Shown here: in pieces, positions 10,330 through 17,396 of the stretch | Numbering within the stretch: position 1 is the stretch's first letter | Layout of the letters: every line of letters begins with the position of its first letter | Source: Saprospiraceae bacterium | GTDB taxonomy: Bacteria > Bacteroidota > Bacteroidia > Chitinophagales > Saprospiraceae | Direction of reading: 5' to 3' | Assembly (NCBI GenBank): GCA_027488855.1 | Contig: JAIYAV010000021.1 | Span: forward strand, 1 to 64,000 | Length of the DNA: 64,000 nucleotides | The notes under the pieces: model-generated | Database searches by the model: none | What the model saw: only the letters and a program-made list of their open reading frames with translations | What the model was told of the DNA's origin: nothing | Translations under genes and position numbers: made by a program

Positions 10330-11571
10330 TTACTCCTCCAAAAAGTCCAAATCGCGGTTGTGCGTTTCGGAAATGGTTAAAATTGAGTACAACCCAATGG
10401 TAAAGCACAATAGACCTACCAAAGCGCCGGAGTCAATCACACTAAAGGATTGTTTAAAATTGATGAACAAGGTGGTCATCAACACCACTGTGCCGCGCAC
10501 CATATTGGGTATCGTAGTAGCTGCGGTTGCGCGAAGGTTGGTACCAAACTGTTCAGCACCAATGGTCACAAACATGGCCCAATAACCAATGCCAAAGCCC
10601 AAGAGCAGTACCAGACCGTAAAAAGTCGTCGTATTGTCAACTCCTCCGTACAAATAGACGATCGAACCAACCAACGTGAGGAGCATCAAGGCCAGCACTG
10701 CCTTTTTGCGAGAATGGAGCCAGTGGCTCAAAAAACCACTACTGAGATCACCTGCCGACAATCCAATGTAGCACCACATGATTGACAGTCCAGGTTTGAT
10801 GGGTTCGGCAATGTTCATGGCTACGCCAAATTCATTGCTAAAAGTAGCCAAAATCCCGATTACAAACCAGGTTGGCAAGCCCATGCCGATGCATTTTAAG
10901 TAGCGAATCAGTCGTTCTCGTTTGGTGAAAAGGGAGAAAAAATTTCCCCGTTTGAGGTGCTCTTGGGCTTTGATCTGTTGAAAAATGCCGGATTCAAAAA
11001 CCCCAATGCGCAACAACAACAGAGCAATACCCATGCCGCCACCAATAAAATACGCTGTACGCCAGTCAAACCATTCCACGCTGAAGTAGGCTACTACCGC
11101 GCCGAGCAAACCAATACCCGCGACCAAGGAGGTGCCGATGGCCCGCAAATGTTTGGGCAAAATTTCGGACACGAGGGTTATCCCAGCACCCAGTTCACCC
11201 GCCAGACCAATTCCGGCGATGAAACGCAGGAGTTTGTACACCGTAGGGTCTTGGATAAAACCACAAGCGATATTCGCCAGGGAATAGGTCAAAATCGAAC
11301 CAAACAGCACGGAAAGCCGGCCTTTTTTATCGCCCAAAACGCCCCATAAAATGCCGCCAATCAGCAAACCAATCATTTGCCAATTCAGAATACTGGCACC
11401 TACTGTTGAAACTTCAGCTTCCGAAAGCCCCAGCGATTGTAAACTGGGAATCCGGACGATGCTAAACAGCAATAAGTCGTAGATGTCGACAAAATAACCG
11501 AGTGCGGCCACGATCACGGGGACGCTGAAGAGGTGTTGAAGGGCACTTTTTGAAGTAAAAGGGTTTTCCAT
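10330..11571 (-). CDS. MFS transporter, metabolite/sugar symporter type
   Basis: A 413-residue polytopic protein with about 12 membrane segments. It has the MFS loop-2/3 signature GVLGDKKGRLSVLFGS (about residues 78-93) and LRFIAGIGLAGELGAG in segment 4, the pattern of the sugar/metabolite:H+ symporter branch. It probably imports the substrate of the ROK kinase encoded 29 bp downstream. No binding protein or TonB receptor lies beside it. The ATG at 11571 begins a short cytoplasmic stretch before the first membrane helix. A near-consensus -7 box (TACCTTTC, minus strand, about 11610-11617) lies upstream. Confidence 0.85.
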   Translation of the reverse strand: MENPFTSKSALQHLFSVPVIVAALGYFVDIYDLLLFSIVRIPSLQSLGLSEAEVSTVGASILNWQMIGLLIGGILWGVLGDKKGRLSVLFGSILTYSLANIACGFIQDPTVYKLLRFIAGIGLAGELGAGITLVSEILPKHLRAIGTSLVAGIGLLGAVVAYFSVEWFDWRTAYFIGGGMGIALLLLRIGVFESGIFQQIKAQEHLKRGNFFSLFTKRERLIRYLKCIGMGLPTWFVIGILATFSNEFGVAMNIAEPIKPGLSIMWCYIGLSAGDLSSGFLSHWLHSRKKAVLALMLLTLVGSIVYLYGGVDNTTTFYGLVLLLGFGIGYWAMFVTIGAEQFGTNLRATAATTIPNMVRGTVVLMTTLFINFKQSFSVIDSGALVGLLCFTIGLYSILTISETHNRDLDFLEE

Positions 11572-11727
11572 GTGCTTGTTTGAATTGATTTGTGCTGATA
11601 TTGACTGCTCGAAAGGTATAAACCCCTTACTGAATTACCAAAAAAAGAAAACGAGTAAAATCAAAAGGTTTCCTTTTTTTGCTTTTTTGTCTCATAATTT
11701 ATATTATGTTAAATAAAAGAGCTTTTT

Positions 11728-12039
11728 TCACCGCTTTACCCATTTATAGACCAGCAGCAGCGCTCCTGCAACCAAAACAATCAAATAAAACCATGTTTCC
11801 AATTGATCAATGCGCTGTCCACGTTTAGCCGTTTCTAAAACCAGTTTTGTGTCAGTGATCATTCCTGCTTGGAATACTGGATTGTCATAAGGCTCTTTAG
11901 AAATCCGTTCTAATTTTTTTTCAGCATTGCCAACCCTTAGCTCATCTACCCGAAGCTGAGATATACCTGCACGGTATGAAAGTGCCAAAACGAGCAACAA
12001 TAAAGCCAATGCAAATCCAGGAATTTTGATGAAAATCAT
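11728..12039 (-). CDS. Small two-TM protein with helical middle
   Basis: 103 residues from the ATG chosen at 12039. An in-frame ATG at 12093 would add a Lys/Asn/Cys-rich segment that fits poorly. A hydrophobic segment (about 6-22), a charged heptad-like helix (about 27-75) and a second hydrophobic segment (about 82-98) ending in WVKR make a hairpin-like membrane protein. The family is not recognised. It follows the next entry on the same strand and shares its architecture, so the two may act together or derive from one another. Confidence 0.6.
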   Translation of the reverse strand: MIFIKIPGFALALLLLVLALSYRAGISQLRVDELRVGNAEKKLERISKEPYDNPVFQAGMITDTKLVLETAKRGQRIDQLETWFYLIVLVAGALLLVYKWVKR

Positions 12040-12070
12040 TTTAAAACATTTTGAGTTTTTATTAAAAAAA

Positions 12071-12424
12071 TTACACTTTTTGAAGCGCCGCACTGTTTTC
12101 CCTTCGTTTGGCCAAAGACCGGATCAACCCAATTAAAATGAGTAGATGAAAAGACAATAGGAATATGGTCAGTTTTTTAATCTCCTTTTGATTAGAGAGC
12201 ATGAATTGGCTAAGTTTTATTTCGCGTGTCAATTCTGCTGTTTGCAAATCATTTCCACGAACCGACAGGGTCAAGGCTTGCAAATTTTCTTGTCTTGTTT
12301 TTTCTACCTGAATACGAATAGTTGATTGAATAAAATCTACGCCGGCTTTAGGTAATACAATCAACGAAATAAACAATAAAAAATAGAGAATGGCCCATTT
12401 TTTAGCTTTCGGAGTTTCGTTCAT
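12071..12424 (-). CDS. Small two-TM protein with helical middle
   Basis: 117 residues. A hydrophobic segment at about 9-25 is followed by a long polar helix rich in Gln, Glu and Arg (about 33-82), a second hydrophobic segment (about 84-100) and an Arg/Lys tail. The layout is the same as in its downstream neighbour, 31 bp away. I do not recognise the family. The start ATG at 12424 sits just before the Lys-rich N terminus. Both may be membrane-scaffolding or sensory helical-hairpin proteins, but nothing in the sequence shows this directly. Confidence 0.6.
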   Translation of the reverse strand: MNETPKAKKWAILYFLLFISLIVLPKAGVDFIQSTIRIQVEKTRQENLQALTLSVRGNDLQTAELTREIKLSQFMLSNQKEIKKLTIFLLSFHLLILIGLIRSLAKRRENSAALQKV

Positions 12425-12508
12425 GTTTTTTTTTGTTTTTTTTAGTAGAATGTATTATTTTCAGTAATAAACTTACAAATGATTGTCGAAATCTCAAAAC
12501 AATATCCT

Positions 12509-13408
12509 ATGAAAATTTTTAACATCATCCCGAGCCCTTTTAACCTGCTCTCCCCTACCCTTCTGCTGTCTCTACTGCTTAGCACTCCGATGACCATTCA
12601 AACGCACTTGGAGTTGATCCAAACTGAACAGGTTTTACAAGACAGCATGCTATTGATCCCCGGAGGAAGCTACCAAATGGGCAGTAGCAATGATCCAGAA
12701 CTCAAAAGAACTGGGCATCCAGAAAGCATCAAGAGTTTTTATCTCTCCAAATACGAAGTAACCCTGGAGGAATTTGAACAATTCATCGACGCTACAAACT
12801 ATGAGACTGATGCCGACAAAGCCGGAGGAAGTATGGTTTTGATCGACAAGCGTCATGAAACAAAAAGTGGCATCAATTGGAAATGCGATGCAAATGGTAA
12901 ACTCCGGTCGGGGTTCGATTATACCCATCCCGTAATCCACGTCAGTTGGAACGATGCTGTGGCGTACTGCCAATGGCTGTCCCAAAAAACCGGGTTGACA
13001 TATCGTTTACCTACCGAAGCAGAATGGGAATATGCTGCCAGAGGGGTAAAAAACTCAAGCTATTTCGCCGTTGGCAGCAATATGATCGGCAATGATCCGA
13101 TGGATGATGCTGCCTGGACTTCCGCCAATTCAGTGGCCGTAACCCACCCAGTGGGCCAAAAGAAAGCAAATGAACAGGGCCTGCATGACATGATTGGAAA
13201 CGTGTGGGAATGGTGCCAGGACAAATACCAATACATGCCTAATAACCGGAACTTTGTACAATCTGGGGACAAAGGCTATGCTCGCGCTTGTCGCGGTGGT
13301 TCCTGGGAAACCAATCCCGTCAATCTGCATGTGACCTTTTCCATGTTCACCACACAGGCAAGCCGTTGTGGGAGTGATATAGGCTTCCGTGTGGCTAGGG
13401 AATTATAG
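12509..13408 (+). CDS. Secreted SUMF1/FGE-like domain protein lacking the catalytic cysteines
   Basis: About 299 residues: a signal peptide, then a formylglycine-generating-enzyme (FGE-sulfatase) fold. Landmarks are IPGGSYQMGS, YEVTLEEFEQF, VSWNDAVAYCQWL, YRLPTEAEWEYAARG, GLHDMIGNVWEWCQD, RGGSW and the terminal GFRVAREL. In true FGE the C-terminal region carries two reactive cysteines after the RGGS motif; here the segment reads ETNPVNLHVTF without them. The protein is therefore unlikely to be a sulfatase activator and may be a binding or non-canonical enzyme, as in many bacterial members. The ATG at 12509 is chosen over 12479 because it starts the signal peptide. No sulfatase gene is nearby. 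Confidence 0.85.
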   Translation: MKIFNIIPSPFNLLSPTLLLSLLLSTPMTIQTHLELIQTEQVLQDSMLLIPGGSYQMGSSNDPELKRTGHPESIKSFYLSKYEVTLEEFEQFIDATNYETDADKAGGSMVLIDKRHETKSGINWKCDANGKLRSGFDYTHPVIHVSWNDAVAYCQWLSQKTGLTYRLPTEAEWEYAARGVKNSSYFAVGSNMIGNDPMDDAAWTSANSVAVTHPVGQKKANEQGLHDMIGNVWEWCQDKYQYMPNNRNFVQSGDKGYARACRGGSWETNPVNLHVTFSMFTTQASRCGSDIGFRVAREL

Positions 13409-13427
13409 GTTTATGTATTTACGAAGA

Positions 13428-13651
13428 ACAGTTCGTCATCCCGAATTTTTAGAATAACCAACCGCGGATGCGGTTGAATTTAGAATAGCCCCGGTCGTCC
13501 GGGGTCATTTTGGTAGCAAAAGTTTCGCAACCGCGGATGCGGTTGAACTTTCTGCTCAATTGAGTTCAACCACTGCCGTGGTTGCCGCCAATTTGACCCA
13601 ACTTTTACCCCGGACGACTGGGGCTATTCAAAATTCAATCGCTCCGCGATT
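13428..13651. repeat. Hairpin-array repeat, copy 2
   Basis: Six hairpins in a row: 13459-13476, 13528-13545 and 13567-13584 (7-bp CAACC.. stems, 4-nt loops), 13489-13504 and 13608-13623 (CCCCGG stems, 4-nt loops), and 13637-13651 (AATCGC stem, 3-nt loop). The third 7-bp hairpin reads CAACCAC-TGCC-GTGGTTG, a compensated G:C to A:T change relative to CAACCGC/GCGGTTG. The tail CAGTTCGTCATCCCGAATTTTT at the left edge matches the tail of copy 1 in reverse. It lies between two convergent genes, so it could also end transcription. Confidence 0.88.
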
Positions 13652-13657
13652 AGGTTT

Positions 13658-14203
13658 CTATCTTTCAGCAAAGAGCCTAATCTCTTCCCATGTTTGCCCA
13701 AATCTTGCCAAATATGGTTTTGGATCCTCAATTCCAGCAATCGCTTTCTGGTTAAAATCATAAATCTTGCCAGCGATATTTTTTACTTCCTCGGGTGTCA
13801 TGCTTTTTTCCGCACGAGTAAGGAGTCTCAAAGTAACATCAGGTTGCATGAGTTTTAATTCCTGTACTTCATTCAGGTAGAACGCGATGGACGCATCATC
13901 TCCTTTTTCGGCCAGGCCATAAGCTTGAACCATACTGGAAATCACCATTTTTCTAGCATTATCGTAATAGGCTTCTTCTTTTTCGCGGGACAGTTCGTTT
14001 CTGTAGTAATCGTCAAGATCGGCCAGGGAATATCTTCCAATTTGCATCGCATATTCATTCAACTTATGACCGTAAGGCACTACTTCTTTGGGTCTTGGCT
14101 CCCGGATTAAAGTTCGGTCTACGATCAAGGACGTTGATTCTATGGAACTGCACCCGGCGGAGATAAAAATGCAGGCAAGTACAAATAATAGAATGTTTTT
14201 CAT
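13658..14203 (-). CDS. Hypothetical lipoprotein
   Basis: 181 residues from the ATG at 14203, with a lipoprotein signal ending in ISAGC (Cys18). The mature part is mainly helical and charged, with no recognised domain. The chosen start agrees with an exact -7 promoter box just upstream on the same strand (14232-14239); an earlier ATG at 14230 would lie before the transcription start. It is divergent from the NAD(P)HX repair gene. Likely anchored in an outer or inner membrane leaflet facing the periplasm. Confidence 0.7.
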   Translation of the reverse strand: MKNILLFVLACIFISAGCSSIESTSLIVDRTLIREPRPKEVVPYGHKLNEYAMQIGRYSLADLDDYYRNELSREKEEAYYDNARKMVISSMVQAYGLAEKGDDASIAFYLNEVQELKLMQPDVTLRLLTRAEKSMTPEEVKNIAGKIYDFNQKAIAGIEDPKPYLARFGQTWEEIRLFAER

Positions 14204-14231
14204 AGAAATAGGTTTTAATTTTGTGTACATT

Positions 14232-14239
14232 CAAAAGTA
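14232..14239 (-). promoter_or_regulatory. Promoter -7 box for the lipoprotein gene
   Basis: TACTTTTG on the minus strand matches the Bacteroidota -7 consensus TAnnTTTG. A TTTG lies 16 bp upstream (14256-14259), slightly closer than the usual 19. It lies 29 bp upstream of the chosen ATG. Confidence 0.6.
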
Positions 14240-14284
14240 AGCATAGTTATTCAAACAAACAACATACATTACAAATCAAAAGGC

Positions 14285-15790
14285 ATGAAAATCCTTAGCT
14301 CAGCCCAGATTCGTGAACTAGACGCCTACACCATCACCCACGAACCCATTGCCTCGATCGATCTGATGGAGCGGGCAGCCACCAGTTTTGTCGACTGGTT
14401 CATGGCAAAATTTTCCCAATCGGACTCCCCTATCCTTATCTTTTGTGGGCCGGGCAACAACGGTGGTGATGGACTGGCCATTGCTCGTTTGTTGAGCTAC
14501 GCCTTTTACGAAGTTGAGCTCTATTTGTGTGCCATCAGCCCGAAACAAAGTGCTGATTTTCAAACGAATTTAAAAAACTTGCCCCAATTTGAAAGCATTC
14601 CCATTACGGAGCTTGCGGAAGGAGACCCGTTGCCCCCTCTCCCACCCTCGGGCATCCTGATTGATGCGCTATTGGGCACGGGAATTTCACGCCATTTGGA
14701 AGGCTATTGGGCTGATTTTGTGCAACATTTGAGCCGATTTTCGGGTACTAAAATAGCCATCGACTTGCCTTCGGGCTTAAAAGCAGACAGCAGCACCATC
14801 TCCAAAACATTTTGTGCAGATTACACCTTTAGCTTCGAGTTCCCCAAATTGGCTTTTTTATTGCCTGAAAATGGCAATAAGGTGGGCGAATGGGCTTTTG
14901 CCCCGATTGGTCTACACCCTGCGAAAATTCAAGCACTTGAAACCCATAATTTTTACCTCCAACAAGCCGATGTTCAAGCCTGGGTGAAAAAACGTACTCG
15001 CTATGCCCACAAGGGTTTGTACGGCCACGCCTTGCTCATTGCGGGTAGCCAGGGCATGATGGGGGCTGCTTTGCTGAGCGGCCGGGCAATATTGCGCAGT
15101 GGTGCTGGCCTCCTCACCATTCACGCGCCGGCCTGTGGTTATCCGATCCTACAAATGGGCTTGCCCGAGGCAATGGTCAGTTCGGATCGGCATCAGTTCA
15201 ATTTTTCAGAAATGCCCGAATTGGGAAAATATTCCGCCATAGGCATTGGTTGTGGCTTGGGCACCAAGGACTTTTCTATCCGTGGCCTGGATGAATTCCT
15301 CGGTGCCGTTGGCCAAAAACCACTGGTCATCGACGCCGATGCCCTCAACATCATTGCCCAGCAAAAATGGCAGCAGCGGATTCCGCGTGGAGCCATCTTG
15401 TCGCCACACCCCAAGGAGTTTTCCCGCTTGTTTGGCGACGCTGGCGATGATTTTGCCCGCTTGGAATTGTTGCGTGAAACTGCGGTAAAATATGGCCTGT
15501 ACATCATCCGCAAGGGAGCTCATACTGCTATTGCCCTACCGGACGGCCAAATTTGGTTCAACTCCAGCGGCAACCCTGGCATGGCCACAGGGGGGAGTGG
15601 AGACGTGCTCACTGGTATCCTGACTGGTTTGTTGACACAAGGTTACGATGCAGCACAGACCTGTAAATTAGGCGTTTACCTGCACGGTTTGGCGGGAGAT
15701 ATTGCCGCTACCAAGCTGGGACACGAGGCACTTTTGGCCAGTGACATCGTGGATCACATCGGGGTAGCGTTCCAGTTGCTAAAAAAATAA
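14285..15790 (+). CDS. nnr: Bifunctional NAD(P)H-hydrate epimerase / ADP-dependent NAD(P)H-hydrate dehydratase
   Basis: A 501-residue fusion. The N-terminal YjeF_N epimerase domain (about 1-215) carries GPGNNGGDGLAIARLL. The C-terminal ribokinase-like dehydratase domain (about 225-498) carries GSQGMMGAALLSGRAILRSGAGL, LSPHPKEFSRL and NPGMATGGSGDVLTGIL, the ADP/ATP-binding and catalytic loop. It repairs hydrated NADH and NADPH in the cytoplasm; the epimerase interconverts R and S forms and the dehydratase restores the cofactor. Length and domain order are normal for the bacterial fusion. The ATG at 14285 begins MKILSSAQIRELD, a typical family start. Confidence 0.95.
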   Translation: MKILSSAQIRELDAYTITHEPIASIDLMERAATSFVDWFMAKFSQSDSPILIFCGPGNNGGDGLAIARLLSYAFYEVELYLCAISPKQSADFQTNLKNLPQFESIPITELAEGDPLPPLPPSGILIDALLGTGISRHLEGYWADFVQHLSRFSGTKIAIDLPSGLKADSSTISKTFCADYTFSFEFPKLAFLLPENGNKVGEWAFAPIGLHPAKIQALETHNFYLQQADVQAWVKKRTRYAHKGLYGHALLIAGSQGMMGAALLSGRAILRSGAGLLTIHAPACGYPILQMGLPEAMVSSDRHQFNFSEMPELGKYSAIGIGCGLGTKDFSIRGLDEFLGAVGQKPLVIDADALNIIAQQKWQQRIPRGAILSPHPKEFSRLFGDAGDDFARLELLRETAVKYGLYIIRKGAHTAIALPDGQIWFNSSGNPGMATGGSGDVLTGILTGLLTQGYDAAQTCKLGVYLHGLAGDIAATKLGHEALLASDIVDHIGVAFQLLKK

Positions 15791-15834
15791 ATGTTCATTT
15801 TGCCCCACTATTTAGGAAGCTTTAGAGAAACATT

Positions 15835-15842
15835 TATTTTTG
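15835..15842 (+). promoter_or_regulatory. Promoter -7 box upstream of the DUF4259 gene
   Basis: TATTTTTG matches TAnnTTTG exactly. A TTTA lies 20 bp upstream, one base off the -33 TTTG. The start codon is 56 bp downstream. The sequence just left of it (about 15787-15806, AATAAATGTTCATTTTGCCCC-like) is also found in the inverted repeat at 24650-24765. Confidence 0.55.
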
Positions 15843-15897
15843 CAGCAAGAGTCACGTCGGCTTCGTTTTTTTTTATCAGGAATAAGCAAATCTTGTT

Positions 15898-16308
15898 ATG
15901 GCAGCATGGGGTATCAATAACTTTGAAAATGACGATGCGGTAGCATGGGTTGAGGCATTTTCTGAAAAACAGTTGATCGACAAAATTGAACGATTGTTCA
16001 GTGATGCCATTGAGGAAGAAGAACCCAATGAGCGCATGGGCTCCTGCGTGTTGGCAGCAGCCGAATTGCTGGCCATCTCACAGGGCAATGAACCCGAAGA
16101 ATTCCACGAAACCCTGCTCGATGACTTTGAAATCGACCTGGAAGCCATCGAGGAGTGGATTGATGCCGATTTGGTCAACTTAGCCATTCACGCCGTAGAA
16201 AAAATCAGCGAGTCCGAGGATTCTGAATTGCGCCAGCTTTGGGAAGAAGTGGATGAGTTGGATCATTGGCTGATCGTGATTGAGGATTTGAAAAAGAGAT
16301 TGAAATAG
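15898..16308 (+). CDS. DUF4259 family protein
   Basis: 136 residues beginning MAAWGINNFENDDAVAWVE, the characteristic start of DUF4259 (a G-x-x-x-F-x-N-D-D-A pattern). The protein is strongly acidic and helical, with many Glu/Asp, and has no signal peptide, so it is cytoplasmic. The biochemical role of the family is unknown. It stands alone with its own promoter-like box. Confidence 0.8.
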   Translation: MAAWGINNFENDDAVAWVEAFSEKQLIDKIERLFSDAIEEEEPNERMGSCVLAAAELLAISQGNEPEEFHETLLDDFEIDLEAIEEWIDADLVNLAIHAVEKISESEDSELRQLWEEVDELDHWLIVIEDLKKRLK

Positions 16309-16512
16309 GCAAAACACAACTTTGCCACCCTTTTCAAAAACGCTTAAAAAAAGCCAAAAACAATACATTGCAGCATCTTTCATCCCCCGATTTCGGCTGC
16401 TCGTCTATGCTTTAAATGCATTATTATAATTCTGACCTATCACAGCAATCTTCTCCATTACTTTGTTGCTGTTCAAATCTCTATTTCACCAAAAATAACA
16501 ACCGACTGTCCA

Positions 16513-17259
16513 ATGAGAATCTTATCATTGTTATTAGCTCTAGCTTTTACGGTCAGTTTTGGCCATGCGCAAACTGCCGATGAAATCATCAACAAATACC
16601 TCACCGCCACCGGAGGAGTAGAAAAATGGCAAAAACTGGAAGGCATCAAGATGTCAGCCAAAGTCAATCAAGGTGGAATGGACATTCCCCTCGATATTTT
16701 CAACCTCAAAGATGGCCGCCAAATGACGGTGGTTACCTTTCAAGGTAAATCCATCAAACAAGGCGTTTATGATGGGACTACCCTTTGGAGTACCAATTTC
16801 ATGACCATGAAGGCAGAAAAAAGCGATGCAGAAACCACTGAAAACTTTAAAACAGCATTGGGGGATTTCCCAGACCCATTTCTGAACTACAGCGCTAAAG
16901 GCTACAAGGTTGAATTGGTTGGCAAAGAAACGGTGGAAGGCACCGAAACTTTTAAAATTAAGTTGACTAAAAAACCTGTTCTTGTTGAAGGCAAAAGTGA
17001 AGAAAACGTGTCCTTCTACTTTTTTGACGCCGAAGAATTTATTCCCATCATGGTAGAATCAGAGATCAAAGTAGGGCCTGCCAAGGGACAGATCTCTCAA
17101 ATTACCATGAGTGATTACCAGGAAGTCAACGGGCTCTTTTTCCCCTTTTCCTTGGGCCAGGGCGTAAAAGGTATGGGCAGCCAACCCATCACCATGACAA
17201 AAATTGAGTTGAACCCTCAGGTTGACTCGAAGGAGTTTGTTTTTACGGAAGAGAAGTAA
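16513..17259 (+). CDS. Secreted outer-membrane lipoprotein-sorting-like protein
   Basis: 248 residues with a signal peptide (cleavage after GHAQ, about residue 19). The mature domain starts TADEIINKYLTATGGVEKWQKLEGIKM and is beta-strand rich with alternating strands, as in the LolA/LolB-like 'outer membrane lipoprotein-sorting protein' families of Bacteroidota. In those families it is periplasmic and binds lipid or lipoprotein; a specific role here is not shown. It is followed by a clear terminator at 17301-17370. Confidence 0.75.
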   Translation: MRILSLLLALAFTVSFGHAQTADEIINKYLTATGGVEKWQKLEGIKMSAKVNQGGMDIPLDIFNLKDGRQMTVVTFQGKSIKQGVYDGTTLWSTNFMTMKAEKSDAETTENFKTALGDFPDPFLNYSAKGYKVELVGKETVEGTETFKIKLTKKPVLVEGKSEENVSFYFFDAEEFIPIMVESEIKVGPAKGQISQITMSDYQEVNGLFFPFSLGQGVKGMGSQPITMTKIELNPQVDSKEFVFTEEK

Positions 17260-17300
17260 GGATCTAAAACACAAGTCATAAGTCCTGAACGACAGGCAAT

Positions 17301-17370
17301 AAAACTGCTTTTACACTTGACATCAACCAGGGCTAAACTCCTATTGATCAGGTAAAAGCAGTTTTTTTAT
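17301..17370 (+). terminator. Rho-independent terminator
   Basis: AAAACTGCTTTTAC (17301-17314) pairs with GTAAAAGCAGTTTT (17352-17365), and the right arm runs into a T tract (TTTTTTTA). The 37-nt loop is long. It ends the gene at 16513-17259, just before the BNR gene. Confidence 0.75.
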
Positions 17371-17396
17371 TTTACCAAATTCCTAATTCAAAAACA

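Noticed and set aside
12509-13408. Annotation as an active formylglycine-generating enzyme
   Set aside because: The catalytic cysteines are absent and there is no sulfatase in the neighbourhood.
13428-13651. A possible CRISPR array
   Set aside because: The repeated units are short self-complementary hairpins with variable spacing, without unique spacers of equal length; no cas genes are present.
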